Positions 7,419 through 15,542 of a DNA stretch of 64,000 nucleotides are shown here, piece by piece. The position numbers and the translations under genes are program-made. Under the pieces are notes generated by a model that did not search any database, had not been told where the DNA came from, and saw nothing but the letters and a program-made list of their open reading frames with translations. How positions within the stretch are numbered: position 1 is the stretch's first letter; every line of letters begins with the position of its first letter. This DNA comes from Mycolicibacterium psychrotolerans (GTDB lineage: Bacteria > Actinomycetota > Actinomycetes > Mycobacteriales > Mycobacteriaceae), in contig NZ_AP022574.1 of the NCBI RefSeq assembly GCF_010729305.1, positions 1,860,001-1,924,000 on the forward strand, written 5' to 3'.

Positions 7419-8607
7419 GTCAAGTGGTCATGACAACGGTTAGGCCGCTTGGCTAATCAGTGCGGCCATGCGTTGGGCGGGTGTGTCGAGGTCCAGAGTG
7501 GGTCTGGGTCTGCTGTTGAGTTTGGCGGCGATGATTTTGAGGTCGTCGGGGGTGTAGGTGCTCAGATCTGCGCCCTTCTCAAACCAGTGGCGGAGCAGCC
7601 GGTTGGTGTTCTCGTTGGTCCCGCGCTGCCAGGGCGAGTGCGGGTCGCAGAAGTACACCGGCGCTTGTAGTTGTAGCGAAATGTCCTGCCAGCCAGCCAT
7701 TTCGCTGCCCCTGTCCCAGGCCACGGATCGGCGCAGATGATGGGGCAATTCGCTCATGGCTTCGATCATGGCTGTGGCCACCGTTTCGGCGTGGTGATCG
7801 AGCGGCAGGTGCAGCAGGATCGTGAAGCGGGTGCTGCGTTCGACCAGTGTCCCGATCGCGCTGGCGCCGCGCGCGCCGATGATCAGGTCGCCCTCCCAAT
7901 GCCCGGGCACGGCCCGGTCAGCGGCCTCGGCGGGTCGTTGACTGATGGTGATCACGTCGGTGAACTTGCCCCGTCGTTCGGTCTGCGTGCGGGGTTTGCG
8001 CACTGCCCGATGTGTGGACAGGCGTTTGGACAGATCTGCGCGCAACTGGCCACAGTCTGGAGAGAGGCTTTGCTTTCGGCTCACCTGTCATCATCGGCGT
8101 CAACACCGTCGAGATCAGCACTCCATCCGTCGACGTCAAGTGACACAACCGGCGATTGTCGGCAGCTTTGGGTCGGCGGGCCCGCTCGGCAGCACGGGTA
8201 TCGGCCATGGCGTGATAATCAGCCGGTTTCGTTGCACCTCGCGCCATATGACCGAGCGATCCCGGCCCAGCCGGCGTCCAATCGCGGCGTAACTGAGGCC
8301 TGCGTCGAGGCCCCGCATGATTTCCACCCGCTCGGCGGCATCGAGGCGATGCCCTCGTCCGCCGATACCCACAGGATTGCCAACAGCGGCCACACCGCCC
8401 AGGCCACAGCCACCTTTACGTAGTTTCACCCCGCCAGCGTGGCGCCACCACAGCCAACCGGTCCGTCGCGCCACGCCGACGTTCACCGAGGCTTCCGTCG
8501 TGGTCATCCCACGACAGACCAGGTCGAAAAATTCTCGCTTGACCGAACGACCAACAGCTACCCCAGAGGGCATCGCAACTCCTCAAATCACAGAATGTTG
8601 CGTTGAC
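7419..8607. mobile_element. IS30-family insertion sequence, decayed
   Basis: About 1.2 kb containing a broken IS30-type transposase. The ends are not sharply visible: GTCAA-n5-CAT can be read inward from both 7419 and 8607, giving weak terminal repeats, and no target duplication is clear. The boundaries are therefore approximate to about 10 bp. The element sits in the loop of a former terminator hairpin. Confidence 0.65.
7440..8573 (-). pseudogene. IS30 transposase with frameshifts and an internal deletion
   Basis: The N-terminal part (from 8573) carries the DNA-binding region AERVEIMRGLDAGLSYAAIG and RDRSVIWREVQRN. The reading then shifts near 8240 into a second frame (KPADYHAMADTRAAERARRP). 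It shifts again near 8090 into the C-terminal core, which keeps HWEGDLIIG, AWDRGSEM and RGTNENTNRLLRHWF, the three DDE positions. Between the second and third parts the usual 25-35 residues ahead of the catalytic core (the HETIYQALY-type region) are missing. With two frame changes and a deletion the gene cannot encode a working transposase. Confidence 0.8.
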
Positions 8608-8659
8608 CGTATGAATCCGCCGCCGGAAACAGCACGCGGAATACAGTTTCGGCGGAAAA

Positions 8660-10003
8660 CTAGCGCGGGCCCGGGAGGCGCAGCAGCAGTCGCGCCCCGC
8701 CGAGTGGGCTCGCCTCCAAAGACGCTGTGCCGCCGTGCAATTCGGCCTGCTGCGCCACCAAGGCCAGCCCCAGGCCCGAGCCCGAGTGCGACGCCGTGGA
8801 GCCGCGGGAGAACCGCTCGAACACGACCCTGCGCTCCTCCTCGGGCACCCCGACGCCGTCGTCGTCGACCGCGATCTCGACCCCTGCCCGCGAACTGACC
8901 GCCGAGAGCTGCACGCGGGTGGCGCCGCCGTGCTTGACCGCGTTGGCGATCGCGTTGTCGACCGCCAGGCGCAGGCCGGCGGGCAACCCCACGATGATCA
9001 CCGTCGGCGCCGGCACCAGGGACACCTCGAGATCGGGATAGACGCGCATCGCGTCGTGGGCGGCCCGGTCGAGCAGTTCGGTGATGTCGACGGGAACGTG
9101 ATCGTCCTCGGTGGACAGTTCCCCCTGCGCGAGCCGCTCCAGCGCACCCAGCGTCGCCTCGATGCGCGTCTGGGTGCGGATCACGTCGCCGACGACCTCC
9201 TTGCGCTGCTCCTCGCCGAGATCCAGCGTCGCGAGCACCTCGAGGTTGGTGCGCATCGCGGTCAGCGGGGTGCGCAGCTCGTGCGCGGACACCGACGCGA
9301 AGTCGCGCGCCGATGCCAGCGCCGCCTTGGTCCGGCCCTGCTCCTCCCAGACGCGCCCGACGAGGCCCTTGATCGCGTCGGCGATCTCGACGGCCTCGGT
9401 GGCGCCGCGGATGTCGATGTCCGGTGCCTCGTCGCCGGCGTCGATCTGCCGGGTCTGCTGCGCCAGCCGTTTGAACGGGCGCACCGCGAACGCCGCGAGC
9501 AGCCAGCCGCCGAACGTGGCCGCACCCACGGCCAGCGTGCAGATGATCAGCACCCGACGGTGCAGGTTGTTGGTGTCGGTGATCGTCGCGTCGTAGGTGG
9601 CGCCGACGGCGACGGACATCGGTTCCAGGGTGGACAGCTGCACGGTGCGCACCCGGTAGCGCACCCCGTCGACGTAGGTGTCGGCGTAGCCGGGCTCCAG
9701 CTCGGGCAGCACCACCTTGCTGTTCGAGGTCACCTGTCCGTCGCCGCGCCGCACGGTGATCACGGCGTCCTGGTCGTTGGGCGACGGGGGGATCTCGTCG
9801 AGGCCGCGCGGCAGGAACGGGATCGCGAAGCCGGCCGCCTCGTCGAGGCGACGGTCGAGGCGCTCCTTGCGGTCCTGGGTGATGCCGACCCACACGACGG
9901 TGCCGACGATGCCGACGACGATCGCCGCGGCGATCGCGGTGGCGAACGCGACCCGCGTGCGCAGCGACGGTGTGCGCCGGAAGATGCGGGACACGACGAT
10001 CAT
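8660..10003 (-). CDS. prrB: Sensor histidine kinase PrrB
   Basis: Membrane sensor of the PrrBA two-component system; it phosphorylates PrrA. 447 residues. An N-terminal TM helix (ATAIAAAIVVGIVGTVVWVG) is followed by an extracytoplasmic domain, a second TM (LIICTLAVGAATFGGWLLAA), a HAMP linker, the H-box SAHELRTPLTAMR near residue 240, and N, G1 and G2 boxes (DNAIANAVKHGG, VDDDGVGVPEEER, GSGLGLALV). It matches mycobacterial PrrB almost throughout. The gene follows prrA by 36 nt on the same strand, as in other mycobacteria, and is convergent with the FKBP gene. Confidence 0.95.
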   Translation of the reverse strand: MIVVSRIFRRTPSLRTRVAFATAIAAAIVVGIVGTVVWVGITQDRKERLDRRLDEAAGFAIPFLPRGLDEIPPSPNDQDAVITVRRGDGQVTSNSKVVLPELEPGYADTYVDGVRYRVRTVQLSTLEPMSVAVGATYDATITDTNNLHRRVLIICTLAVGAATFGGWLLAAFAVRPFKRLAQQTRQIDAGDEAPDIDIRGATEAVEIADAIKGLVGRVWEEQGRTKAALASARDFASVSAHELRTPLTAMRTNLEVLATLDLGEEQRKEVVGDVIRTQTRIEATLGALERLAQGELSTEDDHVPVDITELLDRAAHDAMRVYPDLEVSLVPAPTVIIVGLPAGLRLAVDNAIANAVKHGGATRVQLSAVSSRAGVEIAVDDDGVGVPEEERRVVFERFSRGSTASHSGSGLGLALVAQQAELHGGTASLEASPLGGARLLLRLPGPR

Positions 10004-10039
10004 CGTCGTCGGTTCTTCGCGCGAGCGCTCATCACGTGT

Positions 10040-10741
10040 CTATTGCTGACGAAGGACGAATCCGACGCCGCGGACGGTGTGCAGCAGGCGCGGGGCGCCG
10101 TTGGCCTCGAGCTTGCGCCGCAGGTAGCCGATGAAGACGTCGACGACGTTGGTGTCGGCGGCGAAGTCGTAGCCCCAGACCAGTTCGAGCAGCTGCGCGC
10201 GCGACAGCACCGCGGTCTTGTGTTCGGCCAGCACGGCCAGCAGGTCGAACTCGCGCTTGGTCAGGTCGACGTCCACCCCGTCGACGCGGGCGCGCCGGCC
10301 CGGGATGTCGACCTCGAGCGGGCCGACGGTGATGGTCTCCGACGAGAACGTCGCCGTGGATCCGCGCCGGCGCAGCAGCGCCTTCACCCGGGCCACCAGC
10401 TCGGCCAGCACGAATGGCTTGACCAGGTAGTCGTCCGCGCCGGCCTCCAGCCCCGCGACGCGGTCGTCGACCGAGGACCGCGCCGACAGCACACAGACCG
10501 GAACGTCGTTGTCCATCGCGCGCAGCGCGGTCACCACGGACACGCCGTCGAGCACCGGCATGTTGATGTCGAGCACGATCGCATCGGGGCGCGTCTCTGT
10601 AGCGCTGCGCAGCGCCTCGGCGCCGTCCACGGCGGTGAACACGTCGAAACCGGACAGCCGCAGGCCGCGCTCCAGAGAGGCGAGCACGTCGGGATCGTCG
10701 TCGACCACGAGCACCCGGGGCGAGCCCACTCCACTGTCCAT
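10040..10741 (-). CDS. prrA: Response regulator PrrA
   Basis: OmpR/PhoB-type transcription factor of 233 residues, partner of PrrB. The receiver domain has the acidic pair in VVDDDPD, the phospho-acceptor Asp in [11 protein letters not shown], the switch Ser in LSARSS and the Lys in YLVKPF. The C-terminal winged helix includes [16 protein letters not shown] and [10 protein letters not shown]. In mycobacteria PrrA controls growth-phase and redox/nitrogen adaptation and is essential in M. tuberculosis. It starts at ATG 10741 and is the first gene of the prrA-prrB pair. Confidence 0.95.
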   Translation of the reverse strand: MDSGVGSPRVLVVDDDPDVLASLERGLRLSGFDVFTAVDGAEALRSATETRPDAIVLDINMPVLDGVSVVTALRAMDNDVPVCVLSARSSVDDRVAGLEAGADDYLVKPFVLAELVARVKALLRRRGSTATFSSETITVGPLEVDIPGRRARVDGVDVDLTKREFDLLAVLAEHKTAVLSRAQLLELVWGYDFAADTNVVDVFIGYLRRKLEANGAPRLLHTVRGVGFVLRQQ

Positions 10742-10819
10742 GCCCGCAATCTTGCCTGATGCGAGCCCCGAGCTGGGGGACCCTGGCTGCTGCCATGCGC
10801 GGTGTCCGCGCGGGGCACG

Positions 10820-11569
10820 CTACCGGCTGGCCTCGCGGGTTTCGCTACGCAGGCGGCGGACGTCTTCACGCAGCTCGTTGATCTCGCTGAGCAGCGCGTC
10901 GACATGCGCGGTGGTCACGGCCCGGCCCTGCTCGTCATCGTCGGACACCCGCTGCACGATCCACGACGCCAGCGTCGCCGTGATCGAGCCGACCAGGCTG
11001 ATCCCGCCGATCATCAGGAACACGGCGATGACCCGCCCGGTGGTCGTGACCGGCGTCAAGTCGCCGTAGCCCACGGTGGTGATCGTGGTCACCGACCACC
11101 ACAGCGCCTGACCGAAGTCGGTGATGTGCGCATCCGGTTGGCCGCGTTCGGCGTCGAGGACCGCCAGGGAAGCGACGAAGACCAGCAGCAACGCGCCCGA
11201 GACTGTGTAGAGCACCACCCGTCCCCGGATGGCGTCGCCGACCGCACGCTGCAGCACCGCGATCAGAGTGACCAGTCGGAGCAGCCGCAACGGCCGCAGC
11301 ATCGGCAGCACGACGATCGCGAGATCGAACAGGTGTCGGTAGAACCAGCGCCACCGGTTCGGCGCCAGGGACAGCCGGACAACGTAGTCGATCACGAAGG
11401 CGAGCCAGCTAAATCCCGTGACCAGCCCCAGTGTCCACGCCGCCGCACCCTGAGGCTGCGCGAGCACGCCGACCGCGTAGGCGGCCAGGAAAAGCACCGC
11501 CACCCCGGCCAGCGGCAACTCGGTCCGACGCTGCCAGCTCTCCAGTCTCGCCTGTCTTGACTCGGTCAC
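10820..11569 (-). CDS. Voltage-gated-type potassium channel
   Basis: A predicted six-helix cation channel subunit of about 249 residues. The selectivity filter TTVGYGD sits in the pore loop ALWWSVTTITTVGYGDL. An S4-like segment carries regularly spaced arginines (RPLRLLRLVTLIAVLQR), suggesting voltage sensing. The last 25 residues (LLSEINELREDVRRLRSET) look like a coiled coil for tetramer assembly. I use the GTG at 11569 (VTESRQARLESWQRR); an ATG at 11596 is also in frame and neither has a strong ribosome site. It is divergent from the ABC exporter gene and lies upstream of prrA on the same strand, 78 nt away. Confidence 0.86.
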   Translation of the reverse strand: MTESRQARLESWQRRTELPLAGVAVLFLAAYAVGVLAQPQGAAAWTLGLVTGFSWLAFVIDYVVRLSLAPNRWRWFYRHLFDLAIVVLPMLRPLRLLRLVTLIAVLQRAVGDAIRGRVVLYTVSGALLLVFVASLAVLDAERGQPDAHITDFGQALWWSVTTITTVGYGDLTPVTTTGRVIAVFLMIGGISLVGSITATLASWIVQRVSDDDEQGRAVTTAHVDALLSEINELREDVRRLRSETREASR

Positions 11570-11656
11570 AGCAACGAAAGTTACCCGCCTGAGCATGACC
11601 GAACCCGCGCGGGAAGCCTTTGACCTCACCCATTGTTGAGGTTCTACGGTGATGAG

Positions 11657-13645
11657 ATGAGCTTGGAAACGGTTGCCCGGCAGTCGCTGTACCGGCAGAC
11701 CCATGCCCGGGGCGGTGATCTGCGTTCGCTGGCGGACCGTCGGCTGTTGGCGCGGATCTGGCGGTTCGCCGGCAGGCACCACCGCATGTTGTGGGTGTTC
11801 CTGCTGGTCAGCGTCGTCAGCTCGGTACTGACGGTCGCGACGCCGCTGCTGGCGGGCCGCGTGGTCGACGAGATCACAGGCGAGGGCACCGTAGGGGTGG
11901 TCGCGCTGCTGGCGGCGGTGATCGCCGCGGTGGCGGTCGCCGAGGCGGCGATGTCGCTGCTGACCCGGTGGCTGTCGTCGACGATCGGCGAGGGGCTGAT
12001 CCTGGACCTGCGAACCGCGGTGTTCGACCACGTGCAGCGGATGCCGGTGGCTTTCTTCACCAGGACCCGCACCGGCGCGCTGGTGAGCCGCCTGGGCAAC
12101 GACGTGATGGGCGCGCAACGGGCCTTCTCCGACACGCTCTCAGGGGTGGTGTCCAACGTCGTCACGCTGACGCTGACGCTCGCGGTGATGATCAGCATCT
12201 CGTGGCAGGTGACGCTGGTGTCGCTGGTGCTGATGCCGCTGTTCCTGCTGCCGGCCCGGCGCATCGGATCGGCGATGGCCAAGCTCTCCCGCGAAGCCGC
12301 GGCCCACAACGCGACGATGAACACGCAGATGACCGAGCGGTTCTCCGCGCCCGGCGCCACGCTGGTCAAACTGTTCGGGGACACCGGCGTCGAATCGCGG
12401 GAGTTCGCCGTACGGGCGGGCCGGGTCCGCGACATCGGCGTGCGCACCGCGATGCTGCAGGCGACGTTCATGAACTCGTTGACGTTGATGTCGGCGCTGG
12501 CGCTCGCGCTGGTGTACGGGCTCGGCGGCGCACTGGCCCTGGGCGGTCAGATGCAGGCCGGCGCGATCGTCTCGCTGGCGCTGCTGCTGACCCGGCTGTA
12601 CGCACCGCTCACCGCGCTGGCCAATGCCCGCGTCGAGATCGCCACCGCGCTCGTCAGTTTCGAGCGCGTCTTCGAGGTGCTCGACCTGGTGCCGCTGATC
12701 CGCGAACGCCCCGACGCCGTCGCGATCCCCGACGGCCCCGTCACCGTCGAGTTCGACGACGTCCACTTCTCCTACCCGGCCGCCGACAAGGTCTCGCTGG
12801 CGTCGCTGGAGGAGGTCGCCGAACTGGACGACCGCGGCGGCGACGAAGTGCTGCACGGTATCTCGTTCACCGCGCACCCCGGCCAGATGGTCGCGCTGGT
12901 GGGGTCGTCGGGGGCCGGGAAGTCGACGACGGCGTCGATGCTGGCCCGGCTCTACGATGTCGATTCCGGCGCGATCCGGCTGGGCGGCGTCGACGTGCGT
13001 GACGCGACGTTCGCCTCGCTGAAGCAGACCGTCGGGATGGTCACCCAGGACGGGCACCTCTTCCACGAATCCATCCGGGCCAACCTGGCGCTCGCCGCTC
13101 CGGAGGCGACGGACGCCGAGATCTGGGAGGCGCTGCGGCGTGCCCGGCTCGACGAAGTCGTCGCCGACATGCCCGACGGGCTCGACACCGTCGTCGGCGA
13201 GCGCGGATACCGGCTTTCCGGCGGTCAGCGGCAGCGGCTGACCATCGCGCGGCTGCTGCTGGCCGCGCCGCGGGTGGTGGTGCTCGACGAGGCGACGGCG
13301 TCGCTGGACTCGGAGTCGGAGGCAAAGGTGCAGCAGGCGCTGGCCGAGGCGCTGGCCGGCCGCACGTCGCTGGTGATCGCGCACCGGCTCTCGACGATCC
13401 GGGCCGCCGACCTGATCCTCGTCGTCGAGGACGGCCGCATCGTGGAGCGCGGCACGCACACCGAGCTGCTGGCGCGCGGCGGCCGCTACGCCGAGCTGTA
13501 CCGCACCCAGTTCGGCCACCAGTCCACCTCGGACCGCCGAACGTGCATTCCGGCAGGCCCGCACTCACACGTGCGCTGCCGGAATGCGAGTTCGGCGGAG
13601 GAGTTAACCGCTTGCCAGCAGTGGGAAGATCTCCTCAGTGGCTGA
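11657..13645 (+). CDS. ABC exporter, fused TMD-NBD half-transporter
   Basis: A 662-residue type IV ABC exporter: six TM helices over roughly residues 35-330, then a nucleotide-binding domain. It has Walker A GSSGAGKST, signature LSGGQRQR, Walker B VVVLDEATASLD and the H-loop IAHRLS, all canonical, so it may work as a homodimer. The NBD carries an extra charged insertion (ADKVSLASLEEVAELDDRGG) just before its core beta strand. The C-terminus continues about 30 residues past the usual end because the frame reads through the palindrome at 13534-13598. ATG 11657 is preferred over the in-frame TTG at 11633. The substrate is unknown. Confidence 0.9.
   Translation: MSLETVARQSLYRQTHARGGDLRSLADRRLLARIWRFAGRHHRMLWVFLLVSVVSSVLTVATPLLAGRVVDEITGEGTVGVVALLAAVIAAVAVAEAAMSLLTRWLSSTIGEGLILDLRTAVFDHVQRMPVAFFTRTRTGALVSRLGNDVMGAQRAFSDTLSGVVSNVVTLTLTLAVMISISWQVTLVSLVLMPLFLLPARRIGSAMAKLSREAAAHNATMNTQMTERFSAPGATLVKLFGDTGVESREFAVRAGRVRDIGVRTAMLQATFMNSLTLMSALALALVYGLGGALALGGQMQAGAIVSLALLLTRLYAPLTALANARVEIATALVSFERVFEVLDLVPLIRERPDAVAIPDGPVTVEFDDVHFSYPAADKVSLASLEEVAELDDRGGDEVLHGISFTAHPGQMVALVGSSGAGKSTTASMLARLYDVDSGAIRLGGVDVRDATFASLKQTVGMVTQDGHLFHESIRANLALAAPEATDAEIWEALRRARLDEVVADMPDGLDTVVGERGYRLSGGQRQRLTIARLLLAAPRVVVLDEATASLDSESEAKVQQALAEALAGRTSLVIAHRLSTIRAADLILVVEDGRIVERGTHTELLARGGRYAELYRTQFGHQSTSDRRTCIPAGPHSHVRCRNASSAEELTACQQWEDLLSG
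13534..13598. repeat. Long inverted repeat inside the 3' end of an ABC gene
   Basis: Arms 13534-13556 and 13576-13598 are 23 bp with two mismatches around a 19-nt loop. The left arm opens CCGCCGAACGTG. The palindrome is in frame and codes for the odd tail around DRRTCIPAGP and RCRNASSAEE of the ABC exporter. It resembles the intergenic hairpins at 7379/8635, 17388 and 26102. Confidence 0.75.
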
Positions 13646-15542
13646 CATCGGAGACAACGCGTTGCGCGCGGCGCCCGCGATCGCGCCGCCGCCCCGACGG
13701 GTGAGGCCGAGCTCGGACCTGTGGCGGATGCTGCCCTACCTGCTGCCGTACCGCGGCCGGTGGATCCTGATGTTCACCGTCGCCTTCGCGAGCCTCGCGG
13801 CGACCGTGACGATCCCGCTGATGACCAAGGCCGTCATCGACGGGCCGGTCCGCCATCAGGATCAGCAGGGGCTGTGGACGCTGGGCGCGGCGGCGATGGG
13901 GGTCGGCATCGCCGAGGCGGTGCTGTGGTTCATCCGGCGATGGCTGGTGGCCCGCGCGACGATGGGCGTCGAGGCCGACATTCGCAAAGACCTCTACGCG
14001 CGGCTGCAGATCCTGCCGATGTCGTTTCACGGCCGCTGGCAGTCGGGCCAGTTGCTGTCGCGGATCATGAACGATCTCAGCACGATTCGACGCTTCATGT
14101 CGTTCGGCCTGACGTTCCTGATCCTCAACGTCCTGCAGATCACCGTGGTCACCGCGATCCTGCTGGCGATGTACTGGCCGCTGGGCGTGGTGGTGCTGGT
14201 GTCGATCATCCCGATCACGCTCACCGTGCTGCACTTCCAGCAGGAGTACACCCGGCTGTCGCGACAGGCGCAGGATCAGGCCGGGCACGTCGCCACCCAC
14301 GTCGAGGAGGCCGCGCTCGGGCTGCGGGTGGTGAAGTCGTTCGGCCGCGAGGACTACGTCTACGACCGGTTCGACGAACAGCTCACCGACCTCTACGAGA
14401 CCCAGGTGAACCGGGTCACGGTGTCCGCGAAATTCTGGACGCTGCTCGAGATCATCCCGAACCTGACGCTGATCCTGGTGCTCGGCTTCGGCGCCTACGC
14501 CGCCGGGCACGGGTACGTGACGATGGGCACGCTGGTCGCGTTCATCACGATGATGCTGTCGCTGGTCTGGCCGATCGCGTCGCTGGGCTTCCTGCTGTCG
14601 ATGACCCAGGAGTCGTTCACGGCGGCCAATCGCATCGCCGAGATCTTCGACGCGCCGCGCGAGATCACCGACGGTCCGCGCGAGCAGAGCCCGCGCGGCG
14701 GCCGCCTCGAACTCGTCGACGTCGGATTCCGGTTCCCGGACTCCGAGGACTGGTCGCTGCGTCATGTCACCGTGACCGTCGAGCCGGGGGAGACGCTCGC
14801 GCTCGTCGGCGCGACCGGATCCGGCAAGTCCGTTCTGGTGGGCCTGCTGTCCCGGCTGTACGACGTGACCGAGGGCGAGATCCGCATCGACGCACAGGAC
14901 ATCCGCGAGCTCAGCCTCGACGCGCTGCGGCAGGCGGTCGCGACGGCGTTCGAGGACCCGACGCTGTTCTCGATGTCGGTCGCCGAGAACCTAGCGCTCG
15001 GCCGTGCCCCAGACAATCCAGCGTCCGAGGACGAGCTGCGCCAGGCCGTCGAGGTGGCCGCCGCGCAGTTCGTCTACGACCTGCCCTACGGCCTGGACAC
15101 CCGCATCGGCGAGCAGGGCATGAGCCTGTCCGGCGGTCAGCGGCAACGCCTTTCGCTCGCCCGGGCGATCCTGGCCGGCCCCCGCATCCTGGTGCTCGAC
15201 GACACCCTGTCGGCACTCGACGTGCACACCGAGGCCGTCGTCGAGGAAGCGCTGCGCCGCGTCCTGCACGCGGTCACCGGCGTCGTGGTGGCCCACCGCG
15301 CGTCGACCGTGCTGCTCGCCGACCGGGTCGCGCTGCTGCAGAACGGCACCATCACCCACGTCGGCACCCACGCCGAACTGCTGGCCGAGGTGCCCGAGTA
15401 CCGCTATCTGCTGGCCGCCGACGACGAACTCGACGACGGGTGCGAGCGCGAGACGGACTGGGCGGGTGAGCCATTGGCGCTGCCCGACGACGACGATCGT
15501 CGCCCGACGCTGGAGCGCGAGATCCTGGAGCGACGGCCGTGA
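13638..15542 (+). CDS. ABC exporter half-subunit A (degenerate Walker B)
   Basis: A 634-residue TMD-NBD protein. The TMD shows LLPYRGRWILMFTVAFASLA and further helices to about residue 310. The NBD has Walker A GATGSGKSV and signature LSGGQRQR, but Walker B reads ILVLDDTLSALD, so the catalytic Glu is replaced by Asp. The next gene has the mirror-image change, so the two probably form a heterodimer with one active and one degenerate ATP site. GTG 13638 overlaps the end of the previous ORF by 8 nt, and its stop overlaps the next start (GTGA). The substrate is not predictable; lipids or drugs are common for this family. Confidence 0.9.
   Translation: MADIGDNALRAAPAIAPPPRRVRPSSDLWRMLPYLLPYRGRWILMFTVAFASLAATVTIPLMTKAVIDGPVRHQDQQGLWTLGAAAMGVGIAEAVLWFIRRWLVARATMGVEADIRKDLYARLQILPMSFHGRWQSGQLLSRIMNDLSTIRRFMSFGLTFLILNVLQITVVTAILLAMYWPLGVVVLVSIIPITLTVLHFQQEYTRLSRQAQDQAGHVATHVEEAALGLRVVKSFGREDYVYDRFDEQLTDLYETQVNRVTVSAKFWTLLEIIPNLTLILVLGFGAYAAGHGYVTMGTLVAFITMMLSLVWPIASLGFLLSMTQESFTAANRIAEIFDAPREITDGPREQSPRGGRLELVDVGFRFPDSEDWSLRHVTVTVEPGETLALVGATGSGKSVLVGLLSRLYDVTEGEIRIDAQDIRELSLDALRQAVATAFEDPTLFSMSVAENLALGRAPDNPASEDELRQAVEVAAAQFVYDLPYGLDTRIGEQGMSLSGGQRQRLSLARAILAGPRILVLDDTLSALDVHTEAVVEEALRRVLHAVTGVVVAHRASTVLLADRVALLQNGTITHVGTHAELLAEVPEYRYLLAADDELDDGCERETDWAGEPLALPDDDDRRPTLEREILERRP

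Larger units (their letters stand above)
7379..8655. terminator. Bidirectional hairpin split by an insertion sequence
   Basis: 7379-7399 and 8635-8655 are a perfect 21-bp inverted repeat starting CCGCCGAAACTG. They lie 5 nt after the FKBP stop and 4 nt before the prrB stop, on the two sides of the IS30-type element. Removing the element restores a hairpin with a loop near 45 nt, like the intact one at 26102-26166. I infer it was a shared terminator for two convergent genes. Confidence 0.7.
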
